From assembly GCF_038007285.1 (NCBI RefSeq), contig NZ_JBBOWX010000001.1, positions 4,487,501-4,551,103 on the forward strand: a DNA stretch of 63,603 nt, written 5' to 3'. The position numbers and the translations under genes are program-made. The notes beneath the pieces are model-generated. The model worked only from the letters and a program-made list of their open reading frames with translations. It did no database searches and was not told the DNA's origin. The DNA comes from Sporosarcina sp. FSL K6-3457. Lineage in GTDB: Bacteria; Bacillota; Bacilli; Bacillales_A; Planococcaceae. How positions within the stretch are numbered: position 1 is the first letter of the stretch; every line of letters starts with the position of its first letter. Shown in pieces: positions 47,622 through 57,410 of this stretch.

Positions 47622-49154
47622 ATGAGCAACAGCGAAAAGAAAACAGACGTTATCTTAATTGGTGCCGGAATCATGAGTGCAACTTTAGGGACAATGCTGA
47701 AAGAATTGGTACCGGAATGGAACATTAAAGTGTTTGAGAAGCTTGCAGGCGCAGGCGAAGAAAGCTCTAACGAATGGAACAATGCGGGAACGGGGCATGC
47801 GGCACTGTGTGAGCTTAACTATACTAGTGAAAAACCAGATGGATCTGTAGATATTAGCAAAGCGATAAACATAAATGAACAGTTTCAGGTTTCCATGCAG
47901 TTTTGGTCGTATCTTGTAAACCGTCAGCTGATACATAATCCACAGGACTTTATCATGTCATTGCCTCATATGAGTATGGTACAAGGGGAAGAAAATATAA
48001 CGTTTTTAAAGAAACGTTTTGAAGCAATGTCAAACAACCCTTTATTTGAGGGGATGGAGTTTTCCAAAGACCCGGAAAAGCTGATGGAATGGATTCCACT
48101 TATTATGCAAGGTCGTCCAGCGAATGAAGCGATAGCGGCAACCAAAATCGATTCTGGAACAGATGTTAACTTTGGTGCTTTAACGCGTATGTTATTTGAT
48201 CACCTAAAGACTAAAAATGTTGATATGAATTACAAGCATAGTGTGGATGGTATAAAACGTACGGATGACGGTTCGTGGGAAGTGAAAGTGAAGAATGTCG
48301 ATAGTGGTGCTGTAGAAAAACATACTGCGAAATTCGTCTTTATTGGAGGCGGAGGTGGAAGTCTACATTTACTGCAAAAAACCGGTATTCCTGAAAGTAA
48401 ACATATCGGCGGATTCCCAGTGAGTGGGATATTTATGGTGTGTAATAATCCTGAAGTTGTGGAGAAGCATCATGCAAAAGTATATGGAAAAGCCGCGGTT
48501 GGTGCTCCACCAATGTCTGTTCCGCATTTGGATACACGGTTTATCGACAATAAAAAATCATTGCTATTCGGACCATTTGCCGGCTTCTCACCGAAATTTT
48601 TGAAAACGGGCTCCATGCTCGATTTAATCACTTCTGTCAAACCGAATAATGTCTTGACGATGTTAGCAGCTGGTGCAAAGGAAATGTCATTGACAAAGTA
48701 CTTAATCCAGCAGGTGATGTTATCAAAGGAACAGCGTATGAAAGAGCTACGGGAGTTTATCCCGAATGCTAAAATCGACGAGTGGGATTTTGTGGTAGCT
48801 GGTCAACGTGTGCAAGTAATTAAAGACACGGAGGCGGGCGGTAAAGGAACGCTTCAATTTGGTACGGAAGTAGTCACTGCCGAAGATGGTTCTGTTGCAG
48901 CGTTACTGGGTGCTTCTCCAGGGGCTTCGACTGCCGTTCACGTTATGTTTGAAGTCATTAAAAAATGCTTCCCACAACATATGACAGAGTGGGAACCGAA
49001 ACTGAAGGAAATGGTACCTTCTTATGGTCTGTCACTCATGGACAACCCCGAGTTGTTACGAGAAGTTCATGCTTCAACGGCGAAGGTACTTGGTTTGAGT
49101 GAAGATTTACCCGAGTCTAGTAGTTCAGTGGAGATAGAAGTAGAAGAAGTGTAA
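47622..49154 (+). CDS. mqo: Malate:quinone oxidoreductase
   Basis: Mqo is a membrane-associated FAD enzyme that oxidises malate to oxaloacetate and passes electrons to quinone. The 510-residue protein begins [20 protein letters not shown] with the FAD-binding [13 protein letters not shown]. Family motifs include [37 protein letters not shown] and [15 protein letters not shown] near the C-terminus. ATG 47622 has GGATGAT upstream. Confidence 0.96.
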   Translation: MSNSEKKTDVILIGAGIMSATLGTMLKELVPEWNIKVFEKLAGAGEESSNEWNNAGTGHAALCELNYTSEKPDGSVDISKAININEQFQVSMQFWSYLVNRQLIHNPQDFIMSLPHMSMVQGEENITFLKKRFEAMSNNPLFEGMEFSKDPEKLMEWIPLIMQGRPANEAIAATKIDSGTDVNFGALTRMLFDHLKTKNVDMNYKHSVDGIKRTDDGSWEVKVKNVDSGAVEKHTAKFVFIGGGGGSLHLLQKTGIPESKHIGGFPVSGIFMVCNNPEVVEKHHAKVYGKAAVGAPPMSVPHLDTRFIDNKKSLLFGPFAGFSPKFLKTGSMLDLITSVKPNNVLTMLAAGAKEMSLTKYLIQQVMLSKEQRMKELREFIPNAKIDEWDFVVAGQRVQVIKDTEAGGKGTLQFGTEVVTAEDGSVAALLGASPGASTAVHVMFEVIKKCFPQHMTEWEPKLKEMVPSYGLSLMDNPELLREVHASTAKVLGLSEDLPESSSSVEIEVEEV

Positions 49155-49159
49155 GTAAA

Positions 49160-49210
49160 TAAAAGCAAGCATAGATGGCTGACATTCAGCTTTCTATGCT
49201 TGCTTTTTGT
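49160..49210 (+). terminator. Terminator after mqo
   Basis: AAAGCAAGCATAGA pairs with TCTATGCTTGCTTTTT around a loop, followed by T residues. Confidence 0.9.
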
Positions 49211-49291
49211 AACTTGTTAAATAAATATTCACAACTATTTTATATATGCTACACTGAAGTGAAAAAGCTATCCAAAAAGAGGTGTCAAATT

Positions 49292-50866
49292 ATGACTTCA
49301 CAATTGACGGCTTATATTACGCTTGTTGTTACATCAGGGATACTTAATTTATATTTATGCTTGTATGTATTTGTCAGGCGTCATAACTATACTAATATAG
49401 CTAATATTTTTATTCTGTATACTTCGTCCATCACGATTTATTGTTTTGCATCTGCTCTTGGACTAATGGCTATGACACTGGAGCAAATTAAGTTTTGGAC
49501 AGTTATTCTATATATTGGCTTACCATTTGCTCCACCTCTTGGGCTGTTATTTATAATGAAGTATTTGGGAATTAAACTAACGAAAAAAAGGTATGTGGCT
49601 CTTTTTATAATTCCCATTGTTAGTTTAGTAATGGTTGCTACGAATGATTGGCATCATTTTTATTATAGAGTGTTTGAAATTGATCCGATTTTGGGGGCTC
49701 CCTACGTTCATCAGGAGATTGGCATGTGGTATATGATTTATGGTGCTTTCATATTTTCCTGCATGTTCGTAGCTTTTTTACTAGTACTTTCTCGTTGGAG
49801 AGAAACAGCTAAGGTTTATCGTCTGCAATTATTTGCGTTGATGTGTAGCCAACTACTTCCTATGCTAACAGCTTTTCTTTATTTAATCGGATTTACACCT
49901 CCAGGCATCGATCCAGTGCCTATGGTTTTATGGCTTTCTTCGCTGTTATATTTATGGTCTATTAACTCATCACGTATGTTTATGATTATGCCAGTTGCTA
50001 AAGACACGATATTTAATAGTATTAATGATGGTGTGATTGTGTTGGATGAATCTTATCGGTTAATTGAGTATAACCAGGTGTGTGTAAGAATGTTTCCCGG
50101 GTTACATAAATCGATGTTTGGCATGGATTTTGATAAGGTTTGGTTTGCACTAGTGGGAGACTCATTTCCTTCTGAATTCGAGACTGCTGCATTCATTTGG
50201 GAAATGCAAGTAGATGTCGATGATTCGAAGCGTATCTATCAGGTTCGAACGTCTTTATTGCAACATACTCATGATCGTAAAGGTCTATTACTTATTTTTA
50301 CTGATATTACAGAGTTAAAAAGGCTGCAAGTGAAATTGGAGCAGCAAGCTTATTATGATGAGCTGACACAAATCTTAAATCGTCGGGCATTTTTTCAGCA
50401 AACTGAGCAAGACTTTGCCGCGGCAAAGAAGACCTCATCACCATTAACCGTTATTTTAATCGATATTGATTTTTTTAAAAAAGTGAATGATACTTATGGT
50501 CATGATGTTGGTGATCAAATGCTTAGGCATGTAGTGAAAGTTTGCCAAACGCAATTGGAAGAAGGCATCCTATTTGCTCGATATGGCGGTGAGGAATTCG
50601 TTCTCGCACTTAATGGAAGTACGGCACTTGAGGGTGAAGCGTTGGCTAATCAGCTGCGGAGGCATGTAGAAGCACAGCCCCTCATTACTGCTGAAGGAGC
50701 TATTTCCGTTACGTTAAGTAGTGGAGTGGCTGAGGCAACACAGGAGACAGAGGAAACACTACATCAGCTTTTGAATAAAGCTGATATAGCTTTATATGCC
50801 GCAAAACGAGAAGGACGTAACCGGGTATGTGTCTATACAGAGACACAAAAAGTGCTTTATAATTAG
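49292..50866 (+). CDS. Membrane diguanylate cyclase with 7TM and PAS domains
   Basis: The 524-residue protein has seven N-terminal transmembrane helices of the histidine-kinase N-terminal 7TM type (about residues 5-225). A PAS domain (FNSINDGVIVLDESYRLIEY) and a GGDEF domain with active-site motif RYGGEEF and IDIDFFKKVNDTYGHDVGD follow, so it should make cyclic di-GMP. No RxxD inhibitory site precedes GGEEF. ATG 49292 follows AAAGAGGTG. It is one of several c-di-GMP proteins in the window. Confidence 0.92.
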   Translation: MTSQLTAYITLVVTSGILNLYLCLYVFVRRHNYTNIANIFILYTSSITIYCFASALGLMAMTLEQIKFWTVILYIGLPFAPPLGLLFIMKYLGIKLTKKRYVALFIIPIVSLVMVATNDWHHFYYRVFEIDPILGAPYVHQEIGMWYMIYGAFIFSCMFVAFLLVLSRWRETAKVYRLQLFALMCSQLLPMLTAFLYLIGFTPPGIDPVPMVLWLSSLLYLWSINSSRMFMIMPVAKDTIFNSINDGVIVLDESYRLIEYNQVCVRMFPGLHKSMFGMDFDKVWFALVGDSFPSEFETAAFIWEMQVDVDDSKRIYQVRTSLLQHTHDRKGLLLIFTDITELKRLQVKLEQQAYYDELTQILNRRAFFQQTEQDFAAAKKTSSPLTVILIDIDFFKKVNDTYGHDVGDQMLRHVVKVCQTQLEEGILFARYGGEEFVLALNGSTALEGEALANQLRRHVEAQPLITAEGAISVTLSSGVAEATQETEETLHQLLNKADIALYAAKREGRNRVCVYTETQKVLYN

Positions 50867-50996
50867 TTCATTAGGGAAAGTAAGGATAAGTGGTACAACA
50901 ACGAAAAAGTCGATAAAATAGAATATGTGTTCTGTTTTTGGTGAAAATAATATATTGAGTATTAATGGTGAAAAAATTACCGAAGGGAGTGAAATC

Positions 50997-51377
50997 ATGA
51001 TTACAAAAATTGGTCAAATTATGCTATATGTCAATAACCAGGACGAGACAGTGAAGTTTTGGACAGAGACAGTGGGATTTAGCGTTATTTCAGAAGAGGA
51101 TAATGGCCAGGGCATGAGATGGATTGAGATTGCACCAACAAAGGATTCGGAAACGACAATTATCCTTCATAACAAAGAACTCATTGCAAAAATGCAACCG
51201 GAATTAAACCTTCAAACGCCTTCCTTGCTGCTGTTCTCGGATAACTTGGATGCATTGTACAAGGATTTATCGGATAAGCAGGTCACGGTCGGGGAGCTAG
51301 TCACGATGCCTTCAGGTAGAGTATTTAACTTTGCAGATAATGAAGGAAATTACTTTGCGGTTTTAGAGAAAAAGTAA
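50997..51377 (+). CDS. VOC family (glyoxalase/bleomycin-resistance fold) protein
   Basis: The 126-residue protein has the paired beta-alpha-beta VOC fold (ITKIGQIMLYVNNQDETVKF WTETVGF pattern at the start, VFNFADNEGNYFAVLEKK at the end). VOC proteins include lyases, dioxygenases and resistance proteins; the substrate cannot be told. ATG 50997 has AAGGGAGTG upstream. Confidence 0.85.
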   Translation: MITKIGQIMLYVNNQDETVKFWTETVGFSVISEEDNGQGMRWIEIAPTKDSETTIILHNKELIAKMQPELNLQTPSLLLFSDNLDALYKDLSDKQVTVGELVTMPSGRVFNFADNEGNYFAVLEKK

Positions 51378-51387
51378 ATACAATCAA

Positions 51388-51445
51388 ATAAAAGTGCCAG
51401 GTACTCACCAAACTTTGAATGATTTGAGTATCCGGCACTTTTTGA
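51388..51445 (+). terminator. Terminator after the VOC gene
   Basis: AAAAGTGCC-GG-TACTC pairs with GAGTA-CC-GGCACTTTTT, making a two-part stem followed by T residues. Confidence 0.8.
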
Positions 51446-51470
51446 AATGAAACTAAGTGGGGGGCTTACA

Positions 51471-51947
51471 ATGCATAAATTAGATTACAAATCACCAATT
51501 GGTGTAATAGAAATAGTGGGTTCAAAGGAAGCTGTTAGTTCAATTCTGTTCGTTGAGCGAGACGGGGTCGTCAATGTGGTAGGGGACGAAACAAGCAAAG
51601 TTGTAGTAGATTGCTTTAATCAACTGGACGAATATTTTAAAGGTGAGCGTCATGTATTTACATTCCCTTATCACTTTGAAGGTACAGAATTTCAAAAAAC
51701 GGTCTGGGACGCTTTGACAACAATTCCCTACGCTGAAACAGGGTCCTATAAAGATATTGCTGTTTCCATTAACAATGAAAAAGCTGTCAGAGCAGTGGGA
51801 ACTGCCAATGGTAAAAATAAATTAAGTATCGTCATTCCTTGTCACCGCATTATCGGCGCAGACGGAAAGTTGACGGGTTATGCAGGTGGCTTGTGGAGGA
51901 AGGAATGGCTGCTTGAGCACGAGAGGACTTTTAAAAAGGATAATTGA
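51471..51947 (+). CDS. ogt: Methylated-DNA--protein-cysteine methyltransferase
   Basis: This repairs O6-alkylguanine by transfer to its own Cys. The 158-residue protein has the helix-turn-helix-like FQKTVWDALTTIPYAETGSY and the active site VIPCHRIIG. ATG 51471 has GTGGGGGG upstream. It lies beside the broken dinD gene, forming a small DNA-damage pair. Confidence 0.95.
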   Translation: MHKLDYKSPIGVIEIVGSKEAVSSILFVERDGVVNVVGDETSKVVVDCFNQLDEYFKGERHVFTFPYHFEGTEFQKTVWDALTTIPYAETGSYKDIAVSINNEKAVRAVGTANGKNKLSIVIPCHRIIGADGKLTGYAGGLWRKEWLLEHERTFKKDN

Positions 51948-51986
51948 AATTAGCGGAAAGGGGATTTAACATGACTGATATTGATA

Positions 51987-53517
51987 ACTCAACTTTCGCA
52001 GGGCGAAATCGGCAAATAAGCCTTGATGTAACTAGGTAAACCAGCCATCCATTGCTGTAGTTGATTTTCGACTAGCTTTTTGAGTTTGGAATTGGTCTGT
52101 TTCAGGACATCTTGAAAAAGCTCGATCAATTGCTGTAAAGCCACAGCCCAATCTAGTTCATTGACTTCATCACATAATTCATAAAAAAGCCCACCTAATG
52201 TCCGTTCATCGGTGTTGCAGCGGTTTTGCCAAGCCAGTACGATATAGCGAGAAAATACAATCGTTGTATGGCTAATCAAGCTATCATATGAACGACCTTG
52301 AAACTCTTTTTGGAGTTTCAAAAGAGATTTAGTCGTCTTAAAAAACACCTCAATATCCCAGCGCATGCCGTAAATTCGCACAATTTCTTGTTCGGAAAGC
52401 GTACAGTCGGTACTGAGAATGGCGAGCCATTCGCTTTTCTTATTTCGATTTTGAATGAATATAATTTTTATAGGTGTCCCGTTCGACATGACACAATGAA
52501 TGGAACGAAGGATGCTCTTTTTATCTTGAACGGGCTGCGCTAGATGATAAAGCTTCTTTAAATCAACCAGCTGACCCGCCACGGAATAGCGCTGTTTCGT
52601 TGCTTTTACCATGCCGATGACATCAATCCCTTGGTCAACAATTCCTTTGATAAGAGGTGGCATTGTAAACCAAGAATCCATCAAGACATAACTTGCGTCA
52701 ATTCCACTCGAAAGCGCACGCTGAATCATAGCTGGAATTTGTTCAGGAGCCGTTTGTAACGCATTTACACGGCGTTTATAGCCAGATGTACGCTTATCGA
52801 TATCCGCTTGAATTCCATTTATTTGAGAGTTTTTCGAGCTGAGTAAAGAAAAATCAACCGGCATAAACGTGTAGCCATCTGACCAGCCCAATGTAAGCAT
52901 TCGGAAACCTTTGTAAAAACGCATTTTTGGTGAGGCGTGATCAAAACAGCGAGCGAGAAGCTCTACCTTTTTACTGCGATTTCGATCAAAAGATGAGTCA
53001 TCAATAATAAACACCTTTGGACGAGTTTGGTCCGTGAGGTGTCCCACTTTTTGAATCGTAGAGGCACTGAAAGCTAGTAAAAACCGTCGCCAATTGAACG
53101 TGGATTGATTTAAGAATCGGTACACGGCATCTTTAGCTGGATAGCGCTCCGCTTTCTTTGATTCTAAAAGAGAAAACCAATTTCTATGTTGGAAAATCAA
53201 ACAAAAGACAATTTGAAATAGGTATGAAGAGCTGAAACCCACTGACTTTTGAATGCCGGCATTACGCAAGTGTTTGAAAATCTCTAGCTCTGAGAAAACA
53301 GAGCGAAGTTCTTTAGGTAGTTGATTATTATCATGGTTATGATCTATCATATTAGTAGGCACCTCTTCTATGTGGTAGTGATTTCTCGATAATCTCACTA
53401 TACCAAAAGAATGAGGTGTTTTTTTCATTTATGAAATTGTCAATGGACCTATTGATTAGGCCATAAAACTAGTTCAACCAACTGATCACACTGTTTTATT
53501 AGGTGCGAAAGTTGAGT
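51987..53517 (-). mobile_element. IS4-family insertion sequence, complete (1531 bp)
   Basis: Perfect 14-bp inverted repeats ACTCAACTTTCGCA (51987-52000) and its complement (53504-53517) bound one transposase gene on the minus strand. The transposase stop codon lies inside the left repeat. With a 5-bp duplication at both sides, the element looks intact and recent. Confidence 0.9.
51989..53350 (-). CDS. IS4-family transposase
   Basis: The DDE transposase has Asp in FIIDDSSFDRNRSKKVELL, Asp in YVLMDSWFTMPPLIKG and the Glu of the Y-(2)-R-(3)-E motif in YGMRWDIEVFFKTTKSLLKL. The C-terminus is GLPSYIKAYLPISPCES. ATG 53350 (MIDHNHDNNQLPKELRSVF) has AGAGGTG at good spacing, giving 453 residues; the frame is open up to 53428. 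Intact, so probably active. Confidence 0.9.
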   Translation of the reverse strand: MIDHNHDNNQLPKELRSVFSELEIFKHLRNAGIQKSVGFSSSYLFQIVFCLIFQHRNWFSLLESKKAERYPAKDAVYRFLNQSTFNWRRFLLAFSASTIQKVGHLTDQTRPKVFIIDDSSFDRNRSKKVELLARCFDHASPKMRFYKGFRMLTLGWSDGYTFMPVDFSLLSSKNSQINGIQADIDKRTSGYKRRVNALQTAPEQIPAMIQRALSSGIDASYVLMDSWFTMPPLIKGIVDQGIDVIGMVKATKQRYSVAGQLVDLKKLYHLAQPVQDKKSILRSIHCVMSNGTPIKIIFIQNRNKKSEWLAILSTDCTLSEQEIVRIYGMRWDIEVFFKTTKSLLKLQKEFQGRSYDSLISHTTIVFSRYIVLAWQNRCNTDERTLGGLFYELCDEVNELDWAVALQQLIELFQDVLKQTNSKLKKLVENQLQQWMAGLPSYIKAYLPISPCES

Positions 53518-54359
53518 TGATAAGTATAGTGAACAGACATTTGAGCGATACAAGTATATGAATGAATATGGTCAAGAAATTTGGTATGCGAGAGATCTAG
53601 CACAAGTTCTTCAATACAAGAGATATGATAAGTTCTTGAATGTTGTTGCAAAGGCGATTGAGGCTTGTAGTAATAGCCAACAAGATTCCGACGACCATTT
53701 TTCCCACGTGGGAAGAATGGTTGAAATCGGCTCTGGCGCAGAACGTGAAATTGAAGACATAGTGCTATCCCGCTATGCATGCTATCTTATCGTACAAAAT
53801 GCCGATCCCAAAAAAGAAGTTGTTGCATTGGGACAAACCTATTTTGCCGTACAGACTCGTAAACAAGAATTACAAGATGAGTTTGCAAGACTCGATGAAG
53901 ATAAAAAACGCTTAGCCATTCGGAATGAACTGAAGGAACATAATAAATCCTTAGCAGAAGCAGCCCAAAACGCTGGTGTGGAAACACCAATAGATTATGC
54001 CGTTTTTCAAAACCACGGCTATAAGGGTCTGTATGGTGGATTAGGGGCGAAAGAGATTCATCAACGAAAAGAGTTAAAGAAGAGCCATCAAATATTGGAC
54101 TACATGGGTAGCACAGAGTTGGCGGCTAATCTATTCCGAGCGACACAAACGGATGAAAAACTGCGCCGTGATAATGTACAGGGAAAATCAGATGCGAACC
54201 AAACCCACTTTGAAGTGGGAAAAAAAGTCCGCCAAACAATCGAAGAATTGGGTGGAACAATGCCGGAGGACTTGCCGACCCCTAAGAAGGGCATTAAACA
54301 AATTGAAAAACTGGTACAAAAAAGACTTGGTGAATAAGAAGCATATCGAGTGAAACAGC

Positions 54360-54398
54360 AGGTGAGACACGGCTGGTAGGTGCTCACCTTTTTGACAA
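54360..54398. terminator. Hairpin between dinD and the GNAT gene
   Basis: AGGTGAG pairs with CTCACCT around 16 bases and is followed by TTTTTG on the plus strand. Confidence 0.6.
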
Positions 54399-54406
54399 AC
54401 AAAAAT

Positions 54407-54994
54407 CTACTTCCCGTACTTTTTCATCAACCCTTCAATATGCCGTTTCACTTCAGGCCATTCTTCTTGTACAACACTATACATAACTGTATGCCGCACC
54501 TCTCCATTCGGTCGAATCATATGATTACGTAAAATCCCTTCTTTTGTGGCGCCAATTCGCTCGATGGCTTTTTGTGATCGGGTATTTTGGTGTCCTGTTT
54601 TAATTTGCACCCGTTGATATTGTAGTTGCTCAAAGCAGTAAGATAGCAGTAAATATTTGCATTCTGTATTGATGTTTGTACGCCAAACGGATGGATGTAG
54701 CCAGGTGTGTCCGAGCTCCAAACTTTTATGGGCAGTGGCAATATCAAAAAAACGTGTCGAACCAATTATTTCATTTGTTGCTCGAAGGACGATAACAAAA
54801 GGATATTCCGTTCCTGCTTCTCGATTTACGAGTGCCTGTTTAACATAGGCCTGTACGTCCTCTTTCGTTTGCAACGTCTGCGACATATGCGTCCAAATGC
54901 GTTTGTCCTGGCAGCTCGCGTATATGCCCTCTACATCGTCCTTAGTCATGAGCCGTAACAGTACATCATTTCCGATTAATTGAATAGTTTCCAT
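54407..54994 (-). CDS. GNAT acetyltransferase, RimJ/RimL type
   Basis: The 195-residue protein has the GNAT fold: LLRLMTKDDVEGIYASC, ATNEIIGSTRFFDIATAHKS, LGHTWLHPSVWRTNINTECK and the acetyl-CoA loop with QNTRSQKAIERIGATKEGI. Relatives N-acetylate small molecules or ribosomal proteins. It is divergent from the MocR-type regulator, which probably controls it. Confidence 0.88.
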   Translation of the reverse strand: METIQLIGNDVLLRLMTKDDVEGIYASCQDKRIWTHMSQTLQTKEDVQAYVKQALVNREAGTEYPFVIVLRATNEIIGSTRFFDIATAHKSLELGHTWLHPSVWRTNINTECKYLLLSYCFEQLQYQRVQIKTGHQNTRSQKAIERIGATKEGILRNHMIRPNGEVRHTVMYSVVQEEWPEVKRHIEGLMKKYGK

Positions 54995-55088
54995 AGTTCA
55001 TCTCTCCTTTGTTTTATTACACATGAATTTTGATATGATAAGAAGTACCAAATTACATCAAAGTAACCATATCAAAGGAGTGTTTTTT
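54995..55088. promoter_or_regulatory. Divergent intergenic region between GNAT and MocR genes
   Basis: It holds the direct repeat AAGTACC (55043-55049) / AAGTAACC (55061-55068) and the inverted repeat GATATG/CATATC around it, a likely operator of the MocR-type regulator. Confidence 0.4.
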
Positions 55089-56447
55089 GTGGAGCTAGCG
55101 TTCAATGGGAACGATCCATATTATCTTCAAATTTATAAACAAATTCGAGAAAAAATCATACAGCATCAGCTTCCTTTACATACAAAGTTACCATCCAAAC
55201 GACAGCTTGCTAGAGATTTAGGTGTCAGTGTTCATACGGTTCAGGAAGCCTATGCTCAATTAGTGGCTGAAGGTTATATTGACAGTAAAGAGCGATCTGG
55301 TTACTTTGTTGCAGCTTATGACTATGAATTTCTCTCTCAGAAAGTGCAGCCAGTGCAAAGTGTGCCTTCTGAAGTGACTGACATTGAAATCGACTTCCAT
55401 TCAGGCCATGTAGCGAAGGATGCTTTTCCTTTTAAAACGTGGAAAAGGTTACTAGGTCGGCATATAGGAGATGCCTCATTCGCTACAAGTCCTTGGCAGG
55501 GGGAATGGAGATTACGTCAAGAAATTGCTACATATGTTCAGCAATCCCGAGGTGTATTCTGTACACCACAACAAGTTTTTATCAGTAGCGGCACGCAAGT
55601 ACAATTACAGATAATTTGTCAGTTTTTCCATGAAGTGCAGTCTGTTGCTATTGAAGATCCTGGGTTTATTCGTGCGAGAGCGGTTTTCGATCGGTACCAT
55701 ATTACTTACGAAGCGATTCCTGTTGATGAGTTCGGCGTGACAATTCCAAGTGGACCACATCAGTTACTCTACACAACGCCTGCGCATCAATTTCCACTTG
55801 GGATGATTTTACCGGTCCAAAGGAGGATTGAGTTAATTCAGTGGGCGCATCAAAACAATGCGTACATCATCGAGGATGATTATGACGGTGAATTTCGCTA
55901 TAAGGGAAAGCCGATTCCGTCTCTTGCTGAGCTGGATCAAATGGAGCGTGTTATTTACTTTGGAACATTTTCAAAGACACTGATTCCTTCACTTCGTATG
56001 AGTTACTTTGTTTTGCCTATGAAGCTTGTGGAACCATTTGAGCAGCTATTTGCGCTTCAAAAATCAACAGTTTCTCGAATGGACCAACTTACCCTCGCGG
56101 ATTTTATCGGAGAAGGGTATTGGAGGCGTCATCTCGATAAAATGAGGACGATTTATCGACAAAAGCAGAAGACAATTATCAAGGCTATTCATCATTATTT
56201 AACGCCTGATTATGAAGTGATTGGGGAGAACTCTGGTCTGCATATCGTGATAAAATTACCGGCAGATTTAACTGAAAAAGAAGCTATTGCATTGGCAAAA
56301 GCCAATCATATTGGTGTGTATCCAGTTTCAAATTCTTACGTCAATGCAAAACCTGACCATCTAGTGTTGCTCGGATATGGTGGGCTTTCACATGAGGAAA
56401 TTGATTATGGTATTCAATTGCTTGCAGAGGTTTGGTGTGGAAAGTAG
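55089..56447 (+). CDS. MocR/PdxR-type transcriptional regulator (GntR-aminotransferase fusion)
   Basis: The 452-residue protein has an N-terminal GntR winged helix (KLPSKRQLARDLGVSVHTVQ) joined to a fold-type I aminotransferase domain with the PLP region YIIEDDYDGEFRY and the PLP-Lys motif GTFSKTLIPSLRMSY. Such proteins sense PLP or amino-compound ligands and usually regulate a divergent neighbour, here the GNAT gene. GTG 55089 has AAAGGAG eight bases upstream; the frame is open to 55023. Confidence 0.92.
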   Translation: MELAFNGNDPYYLQIYKQIREKIIQHQLPLHTKLPSKRQLARDLGVSVHTVQEAYAQLVAEGYIDSKERSGYFVAAYDYEFLSQKVQPVQSVPSEVTDIEIDFHSGHVAKDAFPFKTWKRLLGRHIGDASFATSPWQGEWRLRQEIATYVQQSRGVFCTPQQVFISSGTQVQLQIICQFFHEVQSVAIEDPGFIRARAVFDRYHITYEAIPVDEFGVTIPSGPHQLLYTTPAHQFPLGMILPVQRRIELIQWAHQNNAYIIEDDYDGEFRYKGKPIPSLAELDQMERVIYFGTFSKTLIPSLRMSYFVLPMKLVEPFEQLFALQKSTVSRMDQLTLADFIGEGYWRRHLDKMRTIYRQKQKTIIKAIHHYLTPDYEVIGENSGLHIVIKLPADLTEKEAIALAKANHIGVYPVSNSYVNAKPDHLVLLGYGGLSHEEIDYGIQLLAEVWCGK

Positions 56448-56551
56448 AAGGTAGAAGGTTCTTCCTGTAATACATATACGTCAAACAGGGATAAAAGGCT
56501 AATCAGCCAACTAATTATTATCATATAGTATGGATAGGGGGTGATAACAGT

Positions 56552-57001
56552 ATGGAGAAATATAAAAAACGGAAAAGGATGGCGGAAATGACTAAAATTA
56601 CTATATGTAGGAGTCAGACCATCTGCTGGCCAACAATAAAAATTAGTTCTTCTTGCATTGGAGTTCCTCCGATAAAGCCACCAGTAAATCCTTCCGAAAT
56701 TACTATTATACCAACTGTAAAAAGATATTTTTATGTTGCATCGGCCAATATAGATTTAACGAATGGAACTACACTTCCCTCAACTCTATTTTATAACGAT
56801 GATGGAAGTCCGACAACGGAATTTATGAACTTCAGCCCAAATGGATATGCTGATTTATACATCAACGCAGTCATCCAGGAGGGGGGGATGTATACAGTGA
56901 ATACTAGTAACTTAACGATTAGCCCATCTAATTCGATCATTTATAGGGGAACACCAATTATTCTTGAGTTGCTGACATTCTCAGCCAGCCTGTATTCTTA
57001 A
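56552..57001 (+). CDS. DUF4183 protein with Cys/Pro-rich N-terminus
   Basis: The 149-residue protein has about 45 basic and Cys-containing N-terminal residues, then a DUF4183 domain (RYFYVASANIDLTNGTTLP, FSPNGYADLYINAVIQEGGM). The function is unknown. Related domains occur with collagen-like and surface proteins of spore formers, so a surface or spore role is possible but unproved. The site GGGGGTG precedes ATG 56552. It is followed by a paralogue. Confidence 0.75.
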   Translation: MEKYKKRKRMAEMTKITICRSQTICWPTIKISSSCIGVPPIKPPVNPSEITIIPTVKRYFYVASANIDLTNGTTLPSTLFYNDDGSPTTEFMNFSPNGYADLYINAVIQEGGMYTVNTSNLTISPSNSIIYRGTPIILELLTFSASLYS

Positions 57002-57089
57002 AAGTGATATAAGTTTTTTAGATGGACAGCCCTGTCATCCAATGGAAGTCTTGCATGTACTACAGTGTAGACGAAAGGAGGTGAATCGA

Positions 57090-57410
57090 ATGGCGCTTTC
57101 ACTTATTAATATTCACGTGAATGTTTCAGGTTCTTCGACACGATTTTTTAATGTATTGGCAGCACCCTTAGTTGTTGCAGATGCTACTACTGTCGCCGCG
57201 AGTACCTTTTTGGATGATAGCGGGACTGCAGCAACTGCTTTTCCAGTCGTTACGAATGGTTACTATAATCTCTATATAAACGGTGTGCTACAAGAGGGTG
57301 ATTCGTATACCATTTCTGCCACGGAATTGACTTTTAATACGGTTACCGGCGATCTATCTGCTGGAACACCTTTGGTCGTAGAAGCCGTTGAGTTAGTGAC
57401 AGTAACTTAA
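57090..57410 (+). CDS. DUF4183 domain protein
   Basis: The 106-residue protein is a single DUF4183 domain (RFFNVLAAPLVVADATTVAA, VTNGYYNLYINGVLQEGDSY). It is acidic, Thr/Val-rich and similar to the preceding gene's domain, so the two are probably a tandem duplication. ATG 57090 has the strong site AAAGGAGGTG. It has no signal peptide. Confidence 0.8.
   Translation: MALSLINIHVNVSGSSTRFFNVLAAPLVVADATTVAASTFLDDSGTAATAFPVVTNGYYNLYINGVLQEGDSYTISATELTFNTVTGDLSAGTPLVVEAVELVTVT

Larger units (their letters stand above)
51982..53522. repeat. Target-site duplication flanking the IS4-type element
   Basis: TGATA at 51982-51986 and 53518-53522 flank the 14-bp perfect inverted repeats. Collapse of the duplication restores the dinD frame exactly. 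Confidence 0.8.
51971..54337 (+). pseudogene. dinD: DNA damage-inducible protein D, split by an IS4-type element
   Basis: The start ATG 51971 (with AAAGGGG upstream) encodes MTDID and is then interrupted at 51987. The frame resumes after the element. Removing the element and one TGATA copy gives MTDIDKYSEQTFERYKYMNE running into the ORF that ends at 54337. The rest matches DinD throughout: DDHFSHVGRMVEIGSGAERE, IVLSRYACYLIVQNADPKK, FQNHGYKGLYGGLGAKEIH and GSTELAANLFRATQT. The restored length would be 276 residues, the normal size. DinD is a Bro-N-containing SOS protein reported to affect RecA in E. coli. ATG 53558 has no binding site, so the gene is probably off. Confidence 0.9.

Noticed and set aside
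50091..50106. Second possible Noc-binding palindrome TGTTTCCCGGGTTACA
   Set aside because: Only the CCCGGG core and one arm match; it encodes MFPGLHK in the cyclase gene and departs from the consensus on the other arm.
53703..53718. Palindrome TCCCACGTGGGA inside dinD, resembling parS by its CACGTG core
   Set aside because: The outer bases do not fit TGTTNCACGTGAAACA, and the sequence codes for conserved DinD residues.
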